A stretch of DNA of 64,000 nucleotides from Salipiger mangrovisoli (GCF_015223355.1 NZ_JADFFK010000015.1:1-64000), one strand, 5' to 3'; positions 48,428 through 57,888 are shown, counted from the first letter of the stretch. Translations and numbers: made by a program. The notes: generated from the letters alone by a model not told the origin.

Positions 48428-49915
48428 ATGACGCTGACATCGCTGATCACCGCCGCCGAGGGTTTCCCCGCCCTCGAACGGCTCTGCCATGCAGCGCAGA
48501 GCGAGCTGGTGATGAGCTTCCGCATTCTCGATCCGCAGACCAAACTGCGCAGCCCCGAGCTGCGGCAGCAGGGTCTGGAGGATTGGGCCGACCTGCTGGC
48601 CGACGTGGCGCGGCGCGGCGTGACCCTGCGGATGATCATCTCGGACTTTGACCCGATCTTCACCTCGTCTCTGCACCGCAACGCCTGGCGCTCTGCCTCG
48701 GGCTTTGCCGAACGGCTTTCGGGGGACGTGCAGATCCTCTGCGCGCCGCACGGTCAGAACGCCGGCTGGCTCTGGCGGTGGGCGATGCGCGGCAAGATCG
48801 CGCGCTACATCGCCGAGCTGCGGCGCGAGGAAGAGGGTTCGCTCACGCCGGTGCAGCGCACGGTGCTGAAGGGCGCGGTGCTGCTGCGCCCCGTGACGAT
48901 TCACCAGAAATTTGCGGTGGCTGACGGCAAGGCCTGCGTCATCGGCGGACTCGACATCAACGAGCGCCGCTTCGACACGCCCGAGCATGACCGCCCCGCC
49001 GACGAAACCTGGCACGACGTTTCGATGCAGGTAGACGACCCGGATTTCTCGGCCGCCCTGCGCGCCCATTTCGACGATTGCTGGAATTCCGCGCTGGATT
49101 GCGACACGCCCTGCGTTACCGGCCGGGCCGAGCGCCGCGGCAACGGCAAGCGGCCGCAGACCCCGCAGGACCTGCGTCTCGTGCGGACCTTCTCGGCCCC
49201 CTGCCCCGGCCTCACGCGGCTTTCACCGCGCGCCGCGGTCATCGAGCACGAAAAGGCGGTGATCGCCATGATCGGCGAGGCGCAGCGCAACATCTACATC
49301 GAAACCCAGTTCCTGCGGCACCGCCCGGTGGCCGAGGCTTTGGCCAAGGCCGGTGCGCGCAACGCCGAGCTGCAACTGGTGCTGCTTATGCCCTCCTTCC
49401 CGGACCGGGTGCTCTACGAGGGCAACGACGGCTGGGATACGCGCCATGGCCATGCCTTGCAGACCGAGGCGGTGACCCGCGTGCAGCGCGCTTTCGGCGA
49501 CCGCGCGGCCATCGTCTCGCCCGGCCAGCACGAGAACTCCCCCAAGGAAATCCCCGATCTGCTCGGCTCGGGACCGATCTACGTGCACTCGAAGGTGCTG
49601 CTGGTGGATGATCGCGTCGGGCTGGTCGGCTCGGCCAACCTCAACGGGCGCAGCCTGCGCTGGGACACCGAGGCCTCGGTGCTCTTCCGAAAGCCCGACG
49701 CGGTGCACGAGCTGCAGCGGCGTCTGGCAAGGACCTGGCTCGGCGATCACCTCAACGGCCACGATCCCGTCGCCGCCCGGACCTGGCGTCAGGCGGCGCT
49801 GTCCAACGCCGCCCACCCGCCGCAGGATCGCGAGGGGTTCGTCCTGCCCTATCCGCAGGCGGCGGGGCGAAAGTTCTCGCGCGCCCTGCCGATCCTGCCG
49901 GCCGACATGTTCTGA
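48428..49915 (+). CDS. Phospholipase D-like (HKD) protein
   Basis: The 495-residue protein has two HKD motifs: H159-Q-K161-x4-D166 followed by GGLDIN, and H387-S-K389-x4-D394 followed by GSANLNGRSL. It resembles PLD-type phospholipases rather than the smaller soluble cardiolipin synthases. No signal peptide is seen, so it probably acts at the inner face of the membrane. The reaction (hydrolysis or transphosphatidylation) is not decided. It lies 3 bp after murJ. Confidence 0.88.
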   Translation: MTLTSLITAAEGFPALERLCHAAQSELVMSFRILDPQTKLRSPELRQQGLEDWADLLADVARRGVTLRMIISDFDPIFTSSLHRNAWRSASGFAERLSGDVQILCAPHGQNAGWLWRWAMRGKIARYIAELRREEEGSLTPVQRTVLKGAVLLRPVTIHQKFAVADGKACVIGGLDINERRFDTPEHDRPADETWHDVSMQVDDPDFSAALRAHFDDCWNSALDCDTPCVTGRAERRGNGKRPQTPQDLRLVRTFSAPCPGLTRLSPRAAVIEHEKAVIAMIGEAQRNIYIETQFLRHRPVAEALAKAGARNAELQLVLLMPSFPDRVLYEGNDGWDTRHGHALQTEAVTRVQRAFGDRAAIVSPGQHENSPKEIPDLLGSGPIYVHSKVLLVDDRVGLVGSANLNGRSLRWDTEASVLFRKPDAVHELQRRLARTWLGDHLNGHDPVAARTWRQAALSNAAHPPQDREGFVLPYPQAAGRKFSRALPILPADMF

Positions 49916-49925
49916 TCCGCCGGGA

Positions 49926-50612
49926 TCAGCGCCGCTGCCGCAGCCGTTCGCGCAGCCGCGCCCAGCCGCCGGGCACCAGCACCATCGTGAGCAGGAAGCC
50001 CGAGGCAAAGCCGCCGAGGTCCGCAACCCAATCAAGGCTGCCGCCGAAGAGCAGGCCAAAAAGCAGCTGGATTCCCAGCAGGATGCCGATCAGTGAGAAG
50101 GCCCGCGCCTGCTGCGCACCCATCTGCCCCAGCCGCAGCCACAGCAGGTAGGTGAAGCCCCCGATCAGCCCGTAGACCGGCGGGAAGGCCCCGATCAGCG
50201 GCATCGGCGTGCTCAGGAAGCCATAAGCCAGCGCTCCGCCGACGCTGGACGCCGCGAGGATCGCCAGCGTGCGCGGGGTCCCCAGCGCCTCGCCGACCAT
50301 CTTGCCGAGCGCCAGCAGCATCACCGCGGCAAACAGCGCATGGCTGAAACTTGCGTGCACGAAGGGATAGCTGAAGAAGCGCAGAAGGTGCTGCGCCTGG
50401 AACTGGCCGGTGGACAGCATCCAGTGCCAGATTTCTCCCGAGAAGGCGAAGCGTTGCAGCGCATCGAGCCGCCAGCCCACCGCGCCGGGCCCGCCGAGCA
50501 GGCCGCGCGCACCCAGCGAGAAGGCCGCCTCGACCCCGACGATGACCACGGCCAGCGCCGCGATCACCGGCGGCAGGGAATTGAACGGCGAGACATTGTG
50601 GTTATGCGCCAT
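49926..50612 (-). CDS. Rhomboid-family membrane protein, catalytic residues replaced
   Basis: The 228-residue protein has about six hydrophobic helices in rhomboid order, with HASFSHALF (86–94) in the helix that normally reads H-x3-H-x3-N. At the place of the catalytic GxSG it reads G141-A-F143-P-P-VYGLIG, so the serine is absent, and the catalytic histidine is Asp198 in VADLGGFASG. The oxyanion Asn is also replaced. It is therefore likely a pseudoprotease. AAAGAGG precedes the ATG at 50612. The 3' end is 10 bp from the convergent PLD gene. Confidence 0.82.
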   Translation of the reverse strand: MAHNHNVSPFNSLPPVIAALAVVIVGVEAAFSLGARGLLGGPGAVGWRLDALQRFAFSGEIWHWMLSTGQFQAQHLLRFFSYPFVHASFSHALFAAVMLLALGKMVGEALGTPRTLAILAASSVGGALAYGFLSTPMPLIGAFPPVYGLIGGFTYLLWLRLGQMGAQQARAFSLIGILLGIQLLFGLLFGGSLDWVADLGGFASGFLLTMVLVPGGWARLRERLRQRR

Positions 50613-50687
50613 GGTGGCCTCTTTCTTGACGGCATGTCGGGGCATGGGTAAGCCAGCCCAGACCGAATTTCCAGACGGAGGAAGCCC

Positions 50688-51728
50688 ATGTCCGAGGCCG
50701 GCGTCAACAATTCCGCTTTCACGCCGCGCGTGTTTTCCGGCATCCAGCCCTCGGGCGGGCTGACGCTGGGCAACTATCTTGGCGCGATCAAACGCTTCGT
50801 CGACATGCAGGACAGCGGGATCGAGACGATCTACTGCGTCGTCGACATGCATGCGATCACCGTCTGGCAGGACCCCGAGGCGCTGCGCCGGCAGACCCGC
50901 GAGCTGACGGCGGGCTATCTAGCCTCCGGCCTCGATCCGGAAAAGTCGATCCTCTTCAACCAGAGCCAGGTCGCCGGCCACGCCCAGCTCGGCTGGATTT
51001 TCAACTGCGTCGCCCGGCTCGGCTGGATGAACCGGATGACCCAGTTCAAGGACAAGGCCGGCAAGAACGCCGAGAAGGCCTCGCTTGGGCTCTACGCCTA
51101 TCCCGCGCTGATGGCCGCCGACATCCTGCTCTACCACGCCACCCACGTGCCCGTGGGCGAGGACCAGAAACAGCACGTCGAGCTGACCCGCGACATCGCC
51201 GCGAAGTTCAACCATGACTACGGCACCGAGTTCTTCCCGATGACCGAGCCGGTGATCGAGGGCGCGGCCACCCGCGTCATGAGCTTGCGCGACGGCTCGA
51301 AGAAGATGTCGAAATCCGATCCCTCGGATGCCTCGCGCATCAACATGACCGATGACGCCGACGCCATCGCCAAGAAGATCCGCAAGGCCAAGACCGACCC
51401 TGACGGGCTGCCGTCCGAGGCCAAGGGCCTCGAGGGACGTCCCGAGGCGCGCAATCTCGTCAATATCTACGCCGCCCTCGCCGGGCAGAGCGTCGACGAG
51501 GTGCTCGCCATGGCGGGCGGCAAGCAGTTCTCGGAGTTCAAGCCGATGCTGGTGGATCTCGCCGTCGACAAGCTGGCGCCGATCTCGACCGAGATGGCCC
51601 GGCTGATGCAGGACCCGGCGCAGATCGACACGATCCTCGCCAACGGCGCGGACCGCGCCCGCGCCATCGCCGAGCCGATCCTGCAAAGGACCTACGAGAT
51701 CGTCGGGATGGTCGGCGCCAAGGCCTGA
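50688..51728 (+). CDS. trpS: Tryptophanyl-tRNA synthetase
   Basis: This 346-residue class I synthetase charges tRNA-Trp. It has [18 protein letters not shown] (HIGH-region equivalent), [17 protein letters not shown] and [14 protein letters not shown] (KMSKS). Length fits the bacterial enzyme. The start is preceded by GGAGGA at six bases. The gene is divergent from the rhomboid-like gene, an adjacency I recall from other Rhodobacteraceae. Confidence 0.97.
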   Translation: MSEAGVNNSAFTPRVFSGIQPSGGLTLGNYLGAIKRFVDMQDSGIETIYCVVDMHAITVWQDPEALRRQTRELTAGYLASGLDPEKSILFNQSQVAGHAQLGWIFNCVARLGWMNRMTQFKDKAGKNAEKASLGLYAYPALMAADILLYHATHVPVGEDQKQHVELTRDIAAKFNHDYGTEFFPMTEPVIEGAATRVMSLRDGSKKMSKSDPSDASRINMTDDADAIAKKIRKAKTDPDGLPSEAKGLEGRPEARNLVNIYAALAGQSVDEVLAMAGGKQFSEFKPMLVDLAVDKLAPISTEMARLMQDPAQIDTILANGADRARAIAEPILQRTYEIVGMVGAKA

Positions 51729-51753
51729 CCTTCCGTCCAATCCACAAGCGAGA

Positions 51754-51786
51754 GGCCGTCCGCTAAGGGCGGCCTTTCGCCTTTTT
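51754..51786 (+). terminator. trpS terminator
   Basis: AGGCCGTCC (51754–51762), five bases, GGGCGGCCT (51768–51776) pair with one G·T wobble, followed by TTTCGCCTTTTT. It lies about 25 bp after the trpS stop. Confidence 0.8.
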
Positions 51787-51875
51787 CCACCTTCCCGCCA
51801 TGCGCCCTGCAGCGCCGGCGCTTTCGTGCTAAACTCCCCGCCATCGCCTTGGGCTTGTGAGGGAGGACCTGCGCG

Positions 51876-52778
51876 ATGACACTCGCCCCAGACCGCACTT
51901 GGATCGCCTGGACCGGGATGGAGACCGACCTGATCTTCAACCACGGCGTCGATCTTCCGCATTTCGCCGCCTTCCCGATGATCGACGAGACCGAGGGCCG
52001 CGCCCGGCTGCGTGGCTATGCCGAGGCGCTGATCGCCATCGGCCGCGACACCGGCGCGGGCATCATCCTCGACACGCCCACATGGATGGCCAACCCCGAC
52101 CGCGCCGCCCCCGTCGGCTACGCGCCGGACGATCTCGGTCGGGTCACCCGCGAGGCGGTGGCGCTGCTGCGCGAGATGGCGGCGGCGCATCCCGACGTTC
52201 ACACCAGGATCAGCGTGCAGATCGGCCCGCAGGGCGACGGCTACAAGCCCGGCAACGCCGCCGCCGAGGCCTCCGCCGCCTACCACGCGCCGCAGGTGCG
52301 CGCGGCGAAAGAGGCCGGGGCGGACATGGTCAGCGCCTACACGCTCGGCGCCGCGGGCGAGGCGATCGGCATCGCCAAGGCCGCCGCGCACGCGGGCATC
52401 CCCGCCCTCGTCTCCTTCACCGTGGAAACCGACGGCCGCCTCGCCGACGGCACGCTGCTATCCGAGGCGGTGCAGCGCCTCGCCGGGGCAGCGGACCCGA
52501 TGGCGATCCTGGTCAACTGCGCCCACCCGGACCACATCGCGGAAGCCTTCGACGGCGGCGAATGGGAGGCGCATCTCGCCGGCATCGTCGCAAATGCCTC
52601 GCGCCAGAGCCACGCCGAGCTCGACGCCTGCGACACGCTCGACGATGGCGATCCCGAAGAGCTGGCTGCCCAGCTTGCCGAGATGCAGCGCAACCACCCC
52701 GCACTGCGTGTGCTCGGCGGCTGTTGCGGCACCGACCTGCGCCACCTGCGCGAGATCGCCCGGCGCGTGTCGGGCTAG
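51876..52778 (+). CDS. Homocysteine S-methyltransferase family protein
   Basis: The 300-residue TIM-barrel enzyme transfers a methyl group to homocysteine, giving methionine. Zinc-binding cysteines appear in LVNCAHPDHI and in the C-terminal LGGCCGTD pair. It has TGMETDLIF (start of barrel) and VSFTVETDGRLADGTLLSEAV. It resembles the S-methylmethionine-type (MmuM/Hmt) or betaine-type branch; the methyl donor is not clear. GGGAGGA precedes the ATG. Confidence 0.88.
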   Translation: MTLAPDRTWIAWTGMETDLIFNHGVDLPHFAAFPMIDETEGRARLRGYAEALIAIGRDTGAGIILDTPTWMANPDRAAPVGYAPDDLGRVTREAVALLREMAAAHPDVHTRISVQIGPQGDGYKPGNAAAEASAAYHAPQVRAAKEAGADMVSAYTLGAAGEAIGIAKAAAHAGIPALVSFTVETDGRLADGTLLSEAVQRLAGAADPMAILVNCAHPDHIAEAFDGGEWEAHLAGIVANASRQSHAELDACDTLDDGDPEELAAQLAEMQRNHPALRVLGGCCGTDLRHLREIARRVSG

Positions 52779-52790
52779 GTCATTACAGGA

Positions 52791-53414
52791 TCAGGAAAGC
52801 CCCATGCGCGCCGCCAGCCGCAGCGCGTGGCTCGGGTCCATCGCGGCGGACGGCATCACCCGGTCATAGGCCGCGCGGATCACCGCGCCGATCTCCGGGC
52901 GCAGCACCACGCGCCCATCCTCGAGCCGCCCCAGCGGCGAGCGGGACGCAAAGGCGCCATTGCCCCAGGTCAGCATCACCTGTGCCACCTGCGCCAGCGC
53001 AAGGTCCTCGGCGGGCATCTGCGACAGGCTCGCGTTCATCCGCAGGAAGACAAAGGCCGCCTTGATCGCGCCGTCGCGGTCGAAGCGGAACACACGGTAC
53101 TGGGTCGCGCCCTCCGCCTGAAGCCGCGCCACCATTGCCGGCAGCCCGTCGATCATCCGGCCGAGGTCGGGCAGTTCCAAGAGCTCGTCCCAGTCGCGGA
53201 AGAAGAAAACCATGACGTTGGCGCCAAGCTCGGGATCATGCTCGGCCATCTTGTGCCCGGACATGGCGCAGACCGCCTCGAAGGCACCCTTCACGACGGA
53301 CAGCGTCGCATCTTCCACACCGAAGACGATGGGCACCAGCGGCCGCCCCCAGCGGGCGCAGAGGTAGGTCCCGTCATCGCGGGTAAACAGCGCTTCGACC
53401 TCGGCAGCGTCCAT
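52791..53414 (-). CDS. Conserved hypothetical protein, unknown function
   Basis: I do not recognise this 207-residue protein. It has no signal peptide or transmembrane helix. It starts MDAAEVEALFTRDDGTYLCARWGRPLVPIVFG and includes MVFFFRDWDELLELPDLG and VAQVMLTWG. The composition looks like a soluble mixed alpha/beta fold. The coding potential is convincing: the start follows an AAGGGG ribosome site and the reading frame has codon bias like its neighbours. It lies about 100 bp downstream of ruvB on the same strand. Confidence 0.75.
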   Translation of the reverse strand: MDAAEVEALFTRDDGTYLCARWGRPLVPIVFGVEDATLSVVKGAFEAVCAMSGHKMAEHDPELGANVMVFFFRDWDELLELPDLGRMIDGLPAMVARLQAEGATQYRVFRFDRDGAIKAAFVFLRMNASLSQMPAEDLALAQVAQVMLTWGNGAFASRSPLGRLEDGRVVLRPEIGAVIRAAYDRVMPSAAMDPSHALRLAARMGLS

Positions 53415-53518
53415 GGCTCGCCCCTTCTTCTCTTTGGCAAATACGCAGGGCGCAGCGCCCGCCACGCGGCGCTCCACCTGCCACGCCGGGCGCGGCCTTG
53501 CAAGGCTGACGGTGCGGG

Positions 53519-54550
53519 TCAGTCGAAGAGCAGGCCCTGCCCCGGCCCCTGCGGGCGCGGCATCGGCAGGCCGAGGTGGTCCCAGGCCCGCTGCGCCAGC
53601 ATCCGCCCGCGCGGGGTGCGCTGGATCAGCCCCTGCTGCAGCAGGTAGGGTTCGATCACCTCCTCCAGCGCATCGCGGCTTTCCGAGAGCGCCGCCGAGA
53701 GCGTCTCGATGCCCACCGGTCCGCCGGAATAGTTCTCGGCCATCAAGGTCAGGTAGCGCCGGTCGGCGCCGTCGAGACCCAGCTGGTCCACCCCGAGCCG
53801 GGTGAGCGCGCCGTCGGCAAGATCGCGGGTGACGACGCCGCCGCCTTCCACGACGGCGAAATCCACCACCCGACGAAGCAGCCGCCCGGCGATGCGCGGC
53901 GTGCCGCGTGCCCGGCGGGCGATCTCGCGCGCCCCTTCGGACTCGGCCCGCACCCCGAGCTTCACGGCGTTGCGGCTGACGATCTCGTGCAACTCGTCCT
54001 CGGTGTAGAACTGCAGCCGGGTTGGAATACCGAAGCGATCGCGCAGCGGCGTCGTCAGCAGGCCGAGCCGTGTGGTCGCGCCGACCAGCGTGAAAGGCTG
54101 CAGCTCGATCCGCACGGTGCGCGCGGCGGGGCCCTCGCCGATCACCAGGTCGAGCTCGTAATCCTCCATGGCCGGGTAGAGCACCTCCTCGACCGCCGGG
54201 TTGAGCCGGTGGATCTCGTCGATGAAGAGCACGTCGCGCGCCTCGAGGTTGGTGAGGATCGCCGCCAGATCCCCGGCCTTTGCCAGCACCGGGCCGGAGG
54301 TCATTCGGAAGCCGACCCCCAGCTCGCGCGCCATGATCTGCGCCAATGTCGTCTTGCCAAGGCCGGGCGGGCCGTGGAACAGCGTGTGGTCCATCGCCTC
54401 GCCGCGCGAGCGGGCCGACTGGATGAACACGCGCAGGTTGGCGCGCGCCTCGGCCTGGCCGATGAAATCGCCCAGCATCTGCGGGCGCAGCGCGCGGCCC
54501 TCGTCCTCGGGCAGCGGCTGGGGACGCAGGGTGGGATCGGGTCCGACCAT
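53519..54550 (-). CDS. ruvB: Holliday junction branch-migration ATPase RuvB
   Basis: The 343-residue AAA+ motor has [21 protein letters not shown], Walker [10 protein letters not shown], Walker [25 protein letters not shown], sensor 1 [10 protein letters not shown] and the C-terminal winged helix with [16 protein letters not shown]. It drives branch migration with RuvA. AAGGGA precedes the ATG; a gap of 3 bp separates it from ruvA. Confidence 0.98.
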   Translation of the reverse strand: MVGPDPTLRPQPLPEDEGRALRPQMLGDFIGQAEARANLRVFIQSARSRGEAMDHTLFHGPPGLGKTTLAQIMARELGVGFRMTSGPVLAKAGDLAAILTNLEARDVLFIDEIHRLNPAVEEVLYPAMEDYELDLVIGEGPAARTVRIELQPFTLVGATTRLGLLTTPLRDRFGIPTRLQFYTEDELHEIVSRNAVKLGVRAESEGAREIARRARGTPRIAGRLLRRVVDFAVVEGGGVVTRDLADGALTRLGVDQLGLDGADRRYLTLMAENYSGGPVGIETLSAALSESRDALEEVIEPYLLQQGLIQRTPRGRMLAQRAWDHLGLPMPRPQGPGQGLLFD

Positions 54551-54553
54551 GGA

Positions 54554-55225
54554 TTATCCCTTCGGAGCCAGCAGCTTCAACGCGGCACGGATCAGCGCAG
54601 GGGTCTCGGCCTCGGGGTCCTCGCCCGCTGCCTGTGCCACCGCCGAGGCCGCCTCGCCGGGCGCATACCCGAGGTTGCCGAGCGCCGAGAGCGCCTCGGC
54701 CTGCGCCGAGGCATTGGGCTTCGGCGCAGGGGCCTTGCGGGCGACAGGCGCGGGCGACGCCACGGGGGTGTCCTCGATCACCACGTCCTCGGCCGAGGTC
54801 ACCCGCCCCGCGCCCATGGCCATGATCATCGGCGCCTTGTCCTTCAACTCGTTGACCACACGCTGCGCGGTCTTCGGGCCGATGCCCTTGGCGGCCTTGA
54901 TCGCATTCCAGTCACCGAGCGCAATGGCGCGACTCACCCCGTCCGGCCCCAGCGTTCCGAGGATGGCGAGCGAGGCCTTGGCCCCCACGCCCTGCACCGA
55001 CATCAGCAGGCGGAACCATTCCTTTTCCACCAGCGAAGGGAAGCCGTAGAGCTGCAACAGATCCTCGCGCACCAGCAGGTCGGTGTAGAGCGCCGCCGCC
55101 TCGCCCGGCGCCAGAGACATCAGCACCCGCTCCGAGCAGTAGACCACGTAGCCCACGCCCCGCACGTCGATCAGCGCGTGATCGTCGCCCTTGTAATCCA
55201 CCCGTCCGGCGATCCGTCCGATCAT
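54554..55225 (-). CDS. ruvA: Holliday junction DNA helicase RuvA
   Basis: The 223-residue protein has domain I with [13 protein letters not shown], two helix-hairpin-helix segments ([17 protein letters not shown] and [22 protein letters not shown]), an Ala/Pro-rich flexible linker (about 145–175) and the domain III tail that contacts RuvB. The start at 55225 overlaps ruvC by 4 bp (ATGA). Confidence 0.97.
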   Translation of the reverse strand: MIGRIAGRVDYKGDDHALIDVRGVGYVVYCSERVLMSLAPGEAAALYTDLLVREDLLQLYGFPSLVEKEWFRLLMSVQGVGAKASLAILGTLGPDGVSRAIALGDWNAIKAAKGIGPKTAQRVVNELKDKAPMIMAMGAGRVTSAEDVVIEDTPVASPAPVARKAPAPKPNASAQAEALSALGNLGYAPGEAASAVAQAAGEDPEAETPALIRAALKLLAPKG

Positions 55226-55710
55226 GCCTTCACCTTCATTCTCTGCGCGCCCTGATGATGCGCGTGACATATGGCGATGGCCAGCGCGTCCGCCGCGTCG
55301 GGGCCGTGGATGACCACGCCCGGCAGCTGCATCCGCACCATGTGGTCCACCTGCGCCTTTTCCGCGTGGCCGACCCCGACCACCGTCTTTTTCACCGTGT
55401 TGGGAGCGTATTCGCCGATCTCGAGCCCGAACTGCGCCGGCACCAGCATGGCGATGCCCCGAGCCTGCCCGAGCTTCAGCGTGCCCGCGCCGTCCCGGTT
55501 GACGAAGGTCTGTTCCACCGCCGCGATCTCGGGCTGCCAGCGGTGCAGCACGTCGGTCAGCTGCTCGTGCAAGGTCAGCAGACGCGCGGCAAGCGTACCG
55601 GGTCCCGAATCGCAGGTGCCGTTGGCGACATGCCGCAAACGGCTGCCCTCTGCCTCGATCACACCCCAGCCGAGGTGTCTGAGGCCGGGATCGATTCCGA
55701 TGACCCTCAT
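55222..55710 (-). CDS. ruvC: Holliday junction resolvase RuvC
   Basis: The 162-residue endonuclease resolves Holliday junctions. Acidic catalytic residues sit in [17 protein letters not shown] (Asp7), [22 protein letters not shown] (Glu) and [14 protein letters not shown] (paired Asp). The start at 55710 gives the family length. It is first of the ruvCAB operon. Confidence 0.97.
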   Translation of the reverse strand: MRVIGIDPGLRHLGWGVIEAEGSRLRHVANGTCDSGPGTLAARLLTLHEQLTDVLHRWQPEIAAVEQTFVNRDGAGTLKLGQARGIAMLVPAQFGLEIGEYAPNTVKKTVVGVGHAEKAQVDHMVRMQLPGVVIHGPDAADALAIAICHAHHQGAQRMKVKA

Positions 55711-56039
55711 TCTTGCCTGCCCGTTCTTGTTTTCCTGCCTCTGAATTAGCACGAAACGCGAACATCCGCCAAGCCCTCGACCCCGTGCATTTTTTCCCTG
55801 CGGTCCGGCGGTCACTCAGGCCACGGGATCGAGGCCCGCAGGGGGTATCCGACGGGTCCTCCCCGACCCATTCCGCCCGAAATTTGGGAGATATTGCAGG
55901 CATTTTGCTTAAATCGAATGCTATGTGAAAACTGCAGATCGACCATGCGTTTTTGACCAGTTGTTAGAAATGCCCGGCGGCTCTATCTCCCGCTCAGAAT
56001 TCAGGCACTTTAAAAACTTCCGTACAAGGACACTGACCC
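55711..56039. promoter_or_regulatory. Divergent intergenic region of ruvC and the DUF1127 gene
   Basis: About 330 bp. A possible promoter for the small protein is TTGTTA (55961–55966) with CTATCT (55983–55988), spaced 16 bases; the CTATCT form resembles heat-shock sigma promoters, but the match is weak. An AT-rich stretch at about 55885–55965 follows a GC-rich region. No RNA gene or further open frame is supported. Confidence 0.35.
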
Positions 56040-56306
56040 ATGGCTGCTTATGACTACTCGCGCGACGCTGACGGCGCCGCTGGTCTGGCAGGTCGCATCG
56101 GGAACGTCTTCGTCACCGGCTTCGCGCCCGTCGCCGCTGATGAGACCCCCCGTTCGGCCGGCCTCTTCGCAACTCTCTTCGGCATGTTCGCCGAGTGGAA
56201 CGACACCCGTCTGACCCGCAAGAGCCTGATGGCTCTGACCGACCGCGAACTCGACGATATCGGCCTGACCCGCGCCGACATCCCGGTGATCGCACGTCGT
56301 CGCTGA
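56040..56306 (+). CDS. DUF1127 small protein
   Basis: The 88-residue protein ends with the DUF1127 pattern: WNDTRLTRKSLMALTDRELDDIGLTRADIP. The N-terminal half contains a variable segment. DUF1127 proteins are short, arginine-rich and often strongly expressed in alphaproteobacteria; some have been tied to RNA binding and stress. AAGGA precedes the ATG. The gene is monocistronic with a strong terminator. Confidence 0.85.
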   Translation: MAAYDYSRDADGAAGLAGRIGNVFVTGFAPVAADETPRSAGLFATLFGMFAEWNDTRLTRKSLMALTDRELDDIGLTRADIPVIARRR

Positions 56307-56326
56307 TCTCATGCGAGATCATGCAC

Positions 56327-56360
56327 AAAGGCCGCTGTCCTGATCGGGACAGCGGCCTTT
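56327..56360 (+). terminator. Terminator of the DUF1127 gene
   Basis: AAAGGCCGCTGTCC (56327–56340), five bases, GGGACAGCGGCCTTT (56346–56360): a long, near-perfect stem followed by CTTATTT. It lies about 20 bp after the stop. Confidence 0.9.
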
Positions 56361-56413
56361 CTTATTTGGACCCAAACGATCCGATGTCGGCGGCGACGGG
56401 CCGCCCCTGAAAG

Positions 56414-56767
56414 TCAGCCCAGGAACGCCTGTAGGTGGATCCCGATCCAGAGCGTGACCGGATCAACGCCCAGAACCCAAGCTCCCAGCCGATCGGCAAA
56501 GCTGCCCTTGGCCAGCGTCTCGACGTGTTCGGCGTAATTCGCGGCCCCGAGGTTGGCCAGCATCAGGCCCTTGAAGGCCGCCATCCCCATGAGCACGGTC
56601 AGCACGGGAACGAGGGAGCCAACCCGCGGCGTCTTCAGCTTGCGGATCGGCTTATGTTCGATCACCCCGTGTCGGCTGATCTTCGTGACATAGCCTTGCG
56701 CCAGCTTGCGGTGCTTTTGCGTAACAGCCCGCTGGCGCCGCTCGAAACTCTTCAGAGCGCTTTCCAT
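56414..56767 (-). CDS. Small membrane protein, unknown function
   Basis: The 117-residue product begins with a basic segment rich in Arg, Lys and Gln (about 1–55), followed by a hydrophobic helix (about 57–80) and a second hydrophobic stretch at the C-terminus (about 96–115). I recognise no family. ATG at 56767 was preferred over 56794 because AGAGG lies upstream. It is about 100 bp downstream of prmA on the same strand. Confidence 0.65.
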   Translation of the reverse strand: MESALKSFERRQRAVTQKHRKLAQGYVTKISRHGVIEHKPIRKLKTPRVGSLVPVLTVLMGMAAFKGLMLANLGAANYAEHVETLAKGSFADRLGAWVLGVDPVTLWIGIHLQAFLG

Positions 56768-56865
56768 ACCGGGAACCCTCTCGATACCATACAAATACGT
56801 GGCGTATTTGCAGGTAAAGAGAGGCGAAATTTAGGCAAGATAACGGCAATCCTGCCGTGTTTCGA

Positions 56866-57741
56866 TCACGACGACTTGCGCAGCGTAAGCGTGACCCATT
56901 CGCCGATTTCATCACGGCGCACCAGCTCAACACCCTGCGCTGCATAGGCCGCAACGACCTCATCCGCCTGGCGGATCAGGATGCCAGAGAGGATCGCATA
57001 CCCCCCAACGGCAAGATGCGCCGCCATATCAGGGGCCAAATCGATCAGCGGCTGCTTGAGGATGTTGGCGAAAACAAGATCGTAGGGAGCGCGTGCCGCC
57101 AGATCGGGATGACCGAAGCCGGCCGCCTCGACGCAGATCACCTTGCCTTCGAGATTGTTGGCGCGGACGTTGGCCTCGGCGACCTCGACGGCGACCTCGT
57201 CGATGTCCGACACGATCACCGGGTTCGGCCAGATGCGCGCTGCGGCCATGCCAAGCACGGCGGTGCCGCAGCCGATGTCGGCGACGTTCTGACCGACCAT
57301 GCCTTCGTTCGACAGCCGATCGAGGGCGCGCAGGCAGCCCAGCGTGGTGCCGTGGTGGCCGGTGCCGAAGGCCATGGCAGCCTCGATCAGCAAGGGCTCG
57401 GCGCCCTCGGGGATCTTGTCGGCATCATGCGAGCCGTAGACGAAAAAGCGCCCGGCTTCGACCGGGGTCAGTTCGCGGCGCACCTTGTCCACCCAATCCT
57501 GGTCCGGCACTTCCGAGATCACGAAGGGAGCGGCATTGAAGGCCGCGGCGAGCAGCGCCAGCTCCACGTCGTTGGGCTTGCCGAGGAAATAGCCGCCCAC
57601 CTCCCAGGTACCAGAGCCGTCCTCGATCTCGAATACGCCGACGCCAGTGGGTTCGGGATCAATCTCTTCGATGGCCTCGCCCAGGGCCTCGGCGGCGGTC
57701 TTGTCGCTCAGCTTGGTGAAGGCGGTCCAGGTCTTGGCCAT
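56866..57741 (-). CDS. prmA: Ribosomal protein L11 methyltransferase
   Basis: The 291-codon class I SAM methyltransferase modifies L11. It has the GTGHHGTT loop, the SAM site DIGCGTAVLGMAAARIW and the NILxxPL-like FANILKQPLIDLAP. The N-terminal ferredoxin-like substrate domain is visible (about 1–70). ATG at 57741 (MAKTWTAFTKL) is the natural start after an AGGAGA-like site. Confidence 0.95.
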   Translation of the reverse strand: MAKTWTAFTKLSDKTAAEALGEAIEEIDPEPTGVGVFEIEDGSGTWEVGGYFLGKPNDVELALLAAAFNAAPFVISEVPDQDWVDKVRRELTPVEAGRFFVYGSHDADKIPEGAEPLLIEAAMAFGTGHHGTTLGCLRALDRLSNEGMVGQNVADIGCGTAVLGMAAARIWPNPVIVSDIDEVAVEVAEANVRANNLEGKVICVEAAGFGHPDLAARAPYDLVFANILKQPLIDLAPDMAAHLAVGGYAILSGILIRQADEVVAAYAAQGVELVRRDEIGEWVTLTLRKSS

Positions 57742-57845
57742 GTCATGCTCTCCTATCAGGGGTTGGCCTGCCCGATACAGCGTTTGGGCGTGGCGCGCCA
57801 GCCTGCATGCACCGGCGGGCGCTTGCGTCCCCCCTGGAAAACAAC

Positions 57846-57866
57846 GCCCCGCCGGAGAGGCGGGGC
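57846..57866 (-). terminator. hemF terminator
   Basis: On the minus strand GCCCCGCC–TCTCC–GGCGGGGC forms an eight-base-pair stem, followed by GTTGTTTTCC. It lies about 20 bp after hemF and ahead of prmA. Confidence 0.85.
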
Positions 57867-57888
57867 ACATCGGAAGGTCAGCGCGGGA

